From Pontixanthobacter gangjinensis (GTDB lineage: Bacteria > Pseudomonadota > Alphaproteobacteria > Sphingomonadales > Sphingomonadaceae): a DNA stretch of 64,000 bases. Positions 58,232-64,000 of this stretch are shown piece by piece. The position numbers and the translations under genes are program-made. The stretch is from assembly GCF_009827545.1 (NCBI RefSeq), contig NZ_WTYS01000001.1:1017772-1081771 (forward strand). The letters run 5' to 3'. The first letter of the stretch is position 1. The number at the start of each line of letters is the position of its first letter. A model generated the notes under the pieces. That model did no database searches. It was not told the DNA's origin and worked only from the letters and a program-made list of their open reading frames with translations.

Positions 58232-59518
58232 TTAGCGGGTTGCGCCCATGTCACCTGAGCTCATGCCGCCATCTTTGGGCATTTCGGTGTGCTTGGCGAA
58301 TTCCATGCGAGCAATCGAACGCGCATGAACTTCATCAGGACCATCAGCCAAACGCAAGGTGCGCTGATGAGCATAGGCACTGGCTAGACCGAAATCGTTC
58401 GACACGCCGCCGCCGCCATGGGCTTGGATCGCATCATCAATGATCTTCAGCGCCATATTCGGCGCTTGAACCTTGATCATCGCGATTTCCTGCTTGGCCG
58501 ATTTGTTACCGACTTTGTCCATCATATCGGCCGCTTTCAGGCAAAGTAGACGCGTCATGTCGATATCGATGCGGGCACGAGCAACGCGCTCTTCCCAGAC
58601 CGAATATTGATAGATCGGTTTGCCAAATGCGACGCGCGATTGAAGTCGCTTGCACATTTTCTCCAGCGCTTCTTCCGCGACACCGATGGTGCGCATGCAG
58701 TGATGGATCCGGCCTGGCCCGAGGCGCCCTTGAGCGATCTCGAAACCGCGACCTTCGCCCAGCAGCAAGTTGGTTGCAGGAACGCGCACGTCCTTCATTT
58801 CCACCTCCATGTGGCCATGCGGCGCATCATCATAACCGAACACTGGCAAGTGGCGGATGATGTTCACGCCCGGTGCGTCATTCGGCATCAGGATCATGCT
58901 TTGTTGCGCGTGGCGCTTTGCAGCGAAATCGGTCTTGCCCATCACAATAGAGACAGCGCAGCGCGGATCACCGAGACCCGAAGACCACCATTTCCGGCCA
59001 TTGATGACATAGTCATCGCCATCGCGCTCGATGCGGGTTTCGATGTTGGTCGCATCAGATGAAGCGACGGCAGGTTCGGTCATCAGGAAGGCGGAGCGGA
59101 CTTCGCCATTCATCAGCTTGCCCAGCCATTGATCCTTCTGCTCGCGTGTGCCGTAACGGTGGAACACTTCCATATTGCCGGTATCGGGCGCCGAACAATT
59201 GAACACTTCGCTTGACCAGCCGACGCGGCCCATTTCTTCGGCGCACAGTGCATATTCGAGGTTTGTCAGGCCAGGGCCTTCAAATTCGAATGTGTCATCG
59301 ACGTGGGTCAATTGGCCCTGAGGCGGCATGAACAGGTTCCAGATACCTTGTGACTTGGCCTTAACCTTCATGTCTTCGATAATCTGGATGACTTTCCAAC
59401 GATCGCCCGCATTATCCTGATCAATATAGGTTTGCATGTTGGGGCGGATATTCGCCTCGATAAAATCGCGAACGCGGTCGCGCCAGTGGGTCTGCCGTTC
59501 GGTAAGATCAAAATTCAT
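58232..59518 (-). CDS. acyl-CoA dehydrogenase, ACAD11-like
   Basis: A 428-residue flavoprotein. At residues 145-159 it carries [15 protein letters not shown] and then [14 protein letters not shown], wording that in my recollection is diagnostic of ACAD10/ACAD11-type enzymes and not of ordinary fatty-acid dehydrogenases (which have LTEP/SGSD). Human ACAD11 and its relatives act on 4-phosphoacyl-CoA made by the linked kinase. Here the kinase is a separate gene two places downstream. It is transcribed leftward behind the MFS gene (30-bp gap) and ahead of the ADH. Confidence 0.9.
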   Translation of the reverse strand: MNFDLTERQTHWRDRVRDFIEANIRPNMQTYIDQDNAGDRWKVIQIIEDMKVKAKSQGIWNLFMPPQGQLTHVDDTFEFEGPGLTNLEYALCAEEMGRVGWSSEVFNCSAPDTGNMEVFHRYGTREQKDQWLGKLMNGEVRSAFLMTEPAVASSDATNIETRIERDGDDYVINGRKWWSSGLGDPRCAVSIVMGKTDFAAKRHAQQSMILMPNDAPGVNIIRHLPVFGYDDAPHGHMEVEMKDVRVPATNLLLGEGRGFEIAQGRLGPGRIHHCMRTIGVAEEALEKMCKRLQSRVAFGKPIYQYSVWEERVARARIDIDMTRLLCLKAADMMDKVGNKSAKQEIAMIKVQAPNMALKIIDDAIQAHGGGGVSNDFGLASAYAHQRTLRLADGPDEVHARSIARMEFAKHTEMPKDGGMSSGDMGATR

Positions 59519-59548
59519 GGGGTAATCCTTTCTGAGTCGTAAAATTGC

Positions 59549-60997
59549 TTAGGGTTTGATTGGTGCCGCGTCGACAGCGCCTTGCGCCGATCCGCCAGTT
59601 CTTCTTAATTTCATCGCAGCAACGCGCGCTTCATGGTCATCGCGGTTGATGGGGAAGCGTCCTAGCCAGAAGGCTGCAATTAATGCGAGCACGACAGTTG
59701 CTCCGCCGAACATCCAAATGATGTCATTTATTACGCCCTGCGGCACGCTGCCTGGCTGGGAATTGGCGGACAATTGAGAAAGAGCCACAATCTGTCCGGT
59801 GATGAAAATTCCGGCACCGGTCGCGCATTTTTGGACCAGCCAATTGCCCGAATAAAACGCCCCTTCGGCTCGGCGCCCGCCGCGTTCTTCGAAGGCCTCG
59901 ACGATTTCGGCCACCATTGATGACGCCGAGATCATCACCACGATTCCCAGCATATTGCCCAACACGATGAAGCAATAAAGCAGGGCGGTTGAATCGAAAC
60001 CGCCAACCTCGGGCCAAAATCCTGCGAGGAGTAAGCCGTATGGTATCAGACCGATGATCATTGAGCCGATTGCGCCGATTGCCGCACTGGCCGGTTTGCC
60101 GAATTTGCGGTGCATTGGCCCAACAATGACGAACATCAGCATCACGCTGACAAACAAGACAAGCGGGTAAACCTTTAGTGCGGTTTCGTTAAATTCCCAC
60201 ACAAACAGATTGAGGTAATTCGAGATCGAGAACGTCATACCCTGCGCGATGTAAGCGGCCAGTCCGCCAGCGGCGAAGATCAGAAATGCACGTTCCGAGA
60301 ATGCCTCTTTTATTTCAGAGAATGACGCTTTTACGCTGAATGGCGGTGGCTTTTCGTCCGGCAATTTCGCCACCAAATGGTGCTGGCCGATGGCCGATCC
60401 TATGACTGAAGCCACCATTAAAACCGCACCGAAAATCCCGTATGGTAAGTAACCGCCTTCCTCGAGCAATCCTTGTGGGCCGCGCAGGAATACGGTGTAG
60501 GCGAGTATCATCATCACCGTCCCGCCGCCCCATCCGAAAAGATAACGATAACGGAAAAGCGTGGTGCGCTCGTCATAATCGGCAGTAATCTCTGGCACGA
60601 GCGAAACCGACGGAACCTCGCATGCAGACAGCATGATGCGAACCAGCACTGCAATGCCTAGCAGGCCCAGTGCGGAAGGCGCATCGCCCGATGGGGGCGA
60701 CCACAGCATTATCCAGGCGAAGGCAAGCGGGATCGGCGCGGCATAGAGCCACGGCAGCCTTCGTCCCCAGCGGGTATAGGTTCGGTCGGATAGATTGCCG
60801 AGTATGGGATCTACAACCGCGTCAATCAGCAGCGCGGCCAGCAGCACCAGTCCCACGGTCCCGGCATCCATTCCCAAGACCTGATTGTAATAGATCATCA
60901 GGAAGAAGCTGAAGCCGGTGTCTTTAACCCCGAATGCGACCGCACCGAAGCCGTGGATGAGCTTTAGCTTTAAGGGTAAAGGGTAATGTGTGCTCAC
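59549..60997 (-). CDS. MFS transporter of the GPH (glycoside-pentoside-hexuronide) type
   Basis: A 482-residue, 12-helix transporter. The opening FGAVAFGVKDTGFSFFLMIY, LLAALLIDAVVDPILGNLSD and RWGRRLPWLYAAPIPLAFAW motif match the GPH:cation symporter group, some members of which carry sugars, others (in sphingomonads) lipid-like substrates. It overlaps the SDR gene upstream by 4 bp and precedes the ACAD11-like dehydrogenase by 30 bp, so it probably imports the substrate of this catabolic operon. Substrate unknown. Confidence 0.85.
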   Translation of the reverse strand: MSTHYPLPLKLKLIHGFGAVAFGVKDTGFSFFLMIYYNQVLGMDAGTVGLVLLAALLIDAVVDPILGNLSDRTYTRWGRRLPWLYAAPIPLAFAWIMLWSPPSGDAPSALGLLGIAVLVRIMLSACEVPSVSLVPEITADYDERTTLFRYRYLFGWGGGTVMMILAYTVFLRGPQGLLEEGGYLPYGIFGAVLMVASVIGSAIGQHHLVAKLPDEKPPPFSVKASFSEIKEAFSERAFLIFAAGGLAAYIAQGMTFSISNYLNLFVWEFNETALKVYPLVLFVSVMLMFVIVGPMHRKFGKPASAAIGAIGSMIIGLIPYGLLLAGFWPEVGGFDSTALLYCFIVLGNMLGIVVMISASSMVAEIVEAFEERGGRRAEGAFYSGNWLVQKCATGAGIFITGQIVALSQLSANSQPGSVPQGVINDIIWMFGGATVVLALIAAFWLGRFPINRDDHEARVAAMKLRRTGGSAQGAVDAAPIKP

Positions 60998-61839
60998 TTC
61001 TGGATCGCTTCCGCCATTGCGCGCAGCGCCTCGAACATGTCGGGTTCATCCGGGTCCCAAGAGTATTTGGGGCCAATAGTTATCCCGCCATCAACGACGA
61101 TTGACGTGCCATTTATAAAAGATGCCTCCTCGCTCGCAAGAAATGCCATTGCGTTTGCGATATCTTCTGACTGACCGCCACGGGACACTGGCTGCGCACT
61201 GGCGGACATGTGGGCAATTGCCGCCTTGCCCATTGCCTCCTGCTCGCCGGTTAGTTCCAGCGCCGTCGTGAAAATGTTAGTGTTGATAAAGCCAGGCTGG
61301 ATTGCATTCACACGGATTTGATGTTTTGCCAGATCCGCAGCTGACATTTTGGTCAGATGAAGCACGCCGGCCTTAGCAACCGCATAGGCGTTGGGCGAAT
61401 AGCCTGGGCCAATTGCCGCCACGCTGGAAGTGTTAATAATCGACGCGTTCTTACGACCGATCATGTGCGGCACGGCATAGCGGATACCGAACGCGACCGA
61501 ACGTAGTAGTAGGTCCATTGTCCGGTCCCAGCCTTCCGGCTCAATCTCGTCAATCGGTGCGCCATCACCGCCGGCCCCGGCATTGTTGAACACAATATCG
61601 ATGCCGCCAGTTTCAGCCGCTGCTCGGTCCATCAGCGCTTTGATTTCTTCGGTGGAGGTCACATCGCAGCGCTGGAAAACAATCGCGCCGTTTGACTGGC
61701 TGGCCAGATCCGTGCCGCCAGCTTCGTCGATATCAGCAGCATAAACCACCGCGCCCTCGCTTGCGAGCAGCAGCACAGATGCCTTGCCAATTCCAGACGC
61801 AGCACCAGTAACAACGGCAGTCTTGCCGGAGAATCGCAT
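60994..61839 (-). CDS. SDR family oxidoreductase
   Basis: A 281-residue classical short-chain dehydrogenase with TGAASGIG, the Asp of AADID (favours NAD), NNAGAGG, Ser in NTSSVAAIG and YAVAK. The C-terminal GGITIGPKY is usual. It is the first gene of the leftward operon SDR-MFS-dehydrogenase-ADH-kinase and is divergent from the acyl-CoA dehydrogenase operon across a 203-bp gap. It would serve an alcohol/ketone step (3- or 4-hydroxyacyl) of the pathway; the exact substrate is unknown. Confidence 0.9.
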   Translation of the reverse strand: MRFSGKTAVVTGAASGIGKASVLLLASEGAVVYAADIDEAGGTDLASQSNGAIVFQRCDVTSTEEIKALMDRAAAETGGIDIVFNNAGAGGDGAPIDEIEPEGWDRTMDLLLRSVAFGIRYAVPHMIGRKNASIINTSSVAAIGPGYSPNAYAVAKAGVLHLTKMSAADLAKHQIRVNAIQPGFINTNIFTTALELTGEQEAMGKAAIAHMSASAQPVSRGGQSEDIANAMAFLASEEASFINGTSIVVDGGITIGPKYSWDPDEPDMFEALRAMAEAIQK

Positions 61840-61944
61840 ATACCTCTCCCAAGGTTTTGTTCTGCAACTAGCTTAGGCGTACTAGCCCGATGGTCAACGC
61901 TCCTTTGCCTGACGCTACGGCACGGCGGCGCTTGCAACTTTGAG

Positions 61945-61962
61945 CATGCAGATGGTTGCATG
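61945..61962. promoter_or_regulatory. inverted repeat in the divergent promoter region
   Basis: CATGCA (61945-61950), spacer GATGGT, TGCATG (61957-61962), in the 203-bp region between the divergent SDR and acyl-CoA dehydrogenase operons. It could bind a dimeric repressor (TetR or GntR type) controlling both; no such gene is next to it. Confidence 0.35.
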
Positions 61963-62042
61963 ATGCCCCACTTTGCCCTTAACGTAAACGGCAATTGGAC
62001 AGGGATTTATCCACCCTGATAACCGAGTCGAGAGGAACCGAA

Positions 62043-63218
62043 ATGGCCGATCTGGAAGCTTTCCGTAGTGAGACCCGCGCATGGCTTGAAGCCAATTGCC
62101 CACAAGAGATGCGCCAACCTGTGCGTGATGAAGACGACGTTTACTGGGGCGGCCGCAAGGCCACCTTCAAGAACGACGCGCAGAAAGCATGGTTCGACGT
62201 TTGTGTGGCGAAGGGTTACACCGTCCCGGCATGGCCCAAAGCTTATGGAGGCGCTGGTCTTGACGCGGCGCAGGCCAAAGTTCTCCGCCAGGAAATGGCC
62301 CGCATCAATGCCCGCCCGCCACTGTCCAGCTTTGGCATTTGGATGCTTGGGCCAGCTTTGCTGCAATTCGGGACCGAAGAGCAAAAGGTTCATTTCCTCG
62401 GTGAAATTGCCCGCGGCGAAATCCGTTGGTGCCAAGGTTATTCGGAGCCGGGTTCGGGTTCGGACCTCGTTTCAATGCAGACATTTGGCGAGGATAAGGG
62501 CGACCATTGGGAAGTTAACGGCCAGAAGATTTGGACGTCTTATGCTGATCAGGCTGACTGGATTTTCTGCCTTGTTCGAACTGACAAGGCTAACAAATAT
62601 CAGGGCATCACGTTCATGCTCTTCGACATGGAAAGCGAAGGGGTCAGTACCAAGCCAATCCTTCTGATCAGTGGCAACAGCCCGTTCTGCGAAACTTTCT
62701 TCGACAATGTCGAAGTGCCAAAGGACCAATTTGTCGGTGAAGTAAATCGCGGCTGGGATGTGGCGAAATACCTGCTCGGGCACGAACGCGAAATGATCTC
62801 AGGAGCGGGCGGAGGTGGTCTCACCTCGGCCATTGGTGCCGCGATGCAGCGCCATGCTCAAAAGGACGGGGGCGAACTCGACCCCGTGCTGCGCGCCGAG
62901 CTGGCCATGTTTGATGTTGATGCGCTCGCCTATGCTGCGATGGGGGAGAAATTCCTTGACGAGATGAAGGGCGGCCAGGGCCATCCGGCGCAGCCGAACA
63001 TGATGAAATATGTCGGGACAGAGCTAAACAAACGCCGCCACGAATTAATGATGTCAGCCGGTGGTTCGCGAAGTCTTGAATGGGACAGCGAGGAAACCGG
63101 CGGCGGCAAACCATCGCGCGGTTGGCTTCGCACGAAAGCCAATTCAATCGAAGGCGGCACCAGCGAAGTCATGCTGAACGTCGTCGCCAAGCGTATTCTT
63201 GATCTGCCGGGAGCCTGA
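62043..63218 (+). CDS. acyl-CoA dehydrogenase (larger subunit-like)
   Basis: A 391-residue flavoprotein. It opens MADLEAFRSETRAWLEANCP; the mid motif GYSEPGSGSDLVSMQT with INGQ-like VNGQKIWTSYADQA is complete, and the end SIEGGTSEVMLNVVAKRIL has Glu at the classical catalytic position. It is the first gene of the rightward operon; the next dehydrogenase follows after 3 bp, as in heteromeric FadE-type pairs of steroid side-chain oxidation. ATG 62043 is used because GAGAGGA precedes it; a longer frame from 61995 has no homology. Confidence 0.9.
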   Translation: MADLEAFRSETRAWLEANCPQEMRQPVRDEDDVYWGGRKATFKNDAQKAWFDVCVAKGYTVPAWPKAYGGAGLDAAQAKVLRQEMARINARPPLSSFGIWMLGPALLQFGTEEQKVHFLGEIARGEIRWCQGYSEPGSGSDLVSMQTFGEDKGDHWEVNGQKIWTSYADQADWIFCLVRTDKANKYQGITFMLFDMESEGVSTKPILLISGNSPFCETFFDNVEVPKDQFVGEVNRGWDVAKYLLGHEREMISGAGGGGLTSAIGAAMQRHAQKDGGELDPVLRAELAMFDVDALAYAAMGEKFLDEMKGGQGHPAQPNMMKYVGTELNKRRHELMMSAGGSRSLEWDSEETGGGKPSRGWLRTKANSIEGGTSEVMLNVVAKRILDLPGA

Positions 63219-63221
63219 TCG

Positions 63222-64000
63222 ATGCCATTATTTTACGATGAAGATCAGACCATGCTCGCTGACACTGCAGCGCAGTTCATGGCAGAAGAAGGTTCTATCA
63301 AGAAGCAATTGCGCCATTGGCGCGACCGCGATTGCAAGGATGGTTTCGGCCATGAATTGTGGAAGCAATTTGCCGAAATGGGCTTCACTGGCATTCTTGT
63401 CGGCGAAGACGATGGCGGCATGGGCATGGGCAATGTCGAAGCCGGAATTGTTCTGGAGCAAATCGGCCGCAACCTCACACCGTCACCCTTCCTTACTAGC
63501 TCCGTGTTGGCTGCGACTGCACTCAACAATGCCAGCGCCGATTTGCGCGGTCGCTACCTGCCCGGCCTGATTTCGGGCGAGCATGTCTTCGCTGTCGCTA
63601 TCGACGAAGGGGCAAAGCACCACCCTGAGCGAATCAAAACCAAGGCCGAGAAATCAGGCAATGGCTTCAAACTGTCCGGTCAGAAGGATTTTGTAATCCA
63701 CGGCGCGAGCGCCGATATGATAATCGTTGCTGCGCGCACATCGGGCGCTGATGATGATGATGACGGTATCACTCTATTTGCTGTGCCAAAGGATGCAGCC
63801 GGTCTCGATCAAGATGCGGTGAAGCTGGTTGACAGTTCTGTTGCGACGCATTTGAAAATGGATAATGTCGAGCTGGACGGTGACGCTGTAATTGGCGAAG
63901 TTGATGGTGGCCGCGAGATCTTGAACAAGGTGCTCAATGCTGGCCGTATCGGCGCCGCTGCAGAGGGTTGCGGTGTTGCCGGTGCATCGATGGATATGAC
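63222..64000 (+). CDS. acyl-CoA dehydrogenase (3' part outside window)
   Basis: The frame opens at ATG 63222 (MPLFYDEDQTMLADTAAQFM) and runs to the window edge, about 259 codons. Recognisable are GFTGILVGEDDGGMGMGNVE, the FAD region with KLSGQKDFVIHGASADMIIV, and the start of the C-terminal domain. The canonical TEP/GSGSD motif is replaced (AVAIDEGAKHHPERI), typical of the smaller, non-canonical partner in paired dehydrogenases. It follows the 391-residue enzyme by 3 bp. The C-terminus, with the second FAD/active-site motif, is not seen. Confidence 0.85.
   Translation, partial: MPLFYDEDQTMLADTAAQFMAEEGSIKKQLRHWRDRDCKDGFGHELWKQFAEMGFTGILVGEDDGGMGMGNVEAGIVLEQIGRNLTPSPFLTSSVLAATALNNASADLRGRYLPGLISGEHVFAVAIDEGAKHHPERIKTKAEKSGNGFKLSGQKDFVIHGASADMIIVAARTSGADDDDDGITLFAVPKDAAGLDQDAVKLVDSSVATHLKMDNVELDGDAVIGEVDGGREILNKVLNAGRIGAAAEGCGVAGASMDM

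Overview
The window looks like chromosomal DNA from a carotenoid-producing alphaproteobacterium of the Sphingomonadales, most likely an Erythrobacteraceae (Erythrobacter/Altererythrobacter type). The reasons are the crtY-crtI-crtB carotenoid genes, the abundance of acyl-CoA dehydrogenases, secreted S9, DUF885, S41 and M19 peptidases, a GGAAC-N16-CGTT promoter of the alphaproteobacterial general-stress sigma factor (EcfG) type, and the style of the DapD, Dps and cold-shock proteins. The placement is inferred from gene content; no 16S gene is present. Genes are densely packed, with many 1-4 bp overlaps. I see no CRISPR array, integrase, insertion sequence or prophage.

Layout. 1-2.6 kb: an operon of a DUF819 membrane protein, a Rid-family protein and a truncated acyl-CoA dehydrogenase. 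2.7-4.2 kb: tRNA-Gly(CCC), a YeiH-type membrane protein and a small DUF6356 protein. 4.2-8.4 kb: a leftward SDR/ADH/two-acyl-CoA-dehydrogenase operon. 8.5-14.7 kb: a PhoX-like phosphatase, a GDT1-like membrane protein, Dps, 6-phosphogluconolactonase, a Nudix hydrolase, DNA polymerase IV and an MFS drug exporter. 14.6-22.7 kb: a leftward unit crtY-crtI-LOG protein-crtB followed by both subunits of a biotin-dependent acyl-CoA carboxylase. 22.9-31.4 kb: MipA/OmpV (with a perfect EcfG-type promoter), an S9 peptidase, an amidohydrolase, a PD-(D/E)XK-like protein and a DUF885 protein. 31.4-35.4 kb: otsB, a GH15 hydrolase and otsA. 35.4-36.8 kb: a degenerate SRAP protein and a DUF6445 oxygenase-like protein. 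36.9-38.9 kb: a TPP riboswitch and thiC.

38.9-41.9 kb is the most accessory-looking stretch: an A+T-richer HEPN-domain gene resembling ApeA-type defence RNases, an AbrB/MazE-type antitoxin pseudogene broken by two amber codons, a DUF2726 protein, and a membrane-protein gene whose start lies in a perfect 12-bp-arm palindrome. 42-53.4 kb holds small housekeeping and envelope genes (YaiI, lipocalin, PhnA-like, cold-shock protein, fasciclin, S41 and M19 peptidases, PEBP, SWIB, DoxX, dapD), plus a four-tract G-quadruplex motif at 47.5 kb. 53.6-56 kb: a lipoprotein-type subtilase with an autotransporter-like C-terminus and a 13-bp tandem repeat behind it. 56-64 kb: divergent lipid-catabolism operons. 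The leftward one pairs an aminoglycoside-phosphotransferase-fold kinase with an ACAD11-like dehydrogenase, an ADH, an SDR and an MFS transporter, which suggests 4-hydroxyacyl-CoA breakdown. The rightward one starts two adjacent acyl-CoA dehydrogenases and runs off the window.

The main themes are acyl-CoA/branched-acid catabolism, carotenoid synthesis, stress protection (trehalose, Dps, EcfG-type promoter) and secreted proteolysis. The findings I rate highest are the ACAD10/11-like kinase-dehydrogenase operon, the HEPN/antitoxin-remnant/DUF2726 cluster, and the SRAP protein that has lost Cys2 and its catalytic His.
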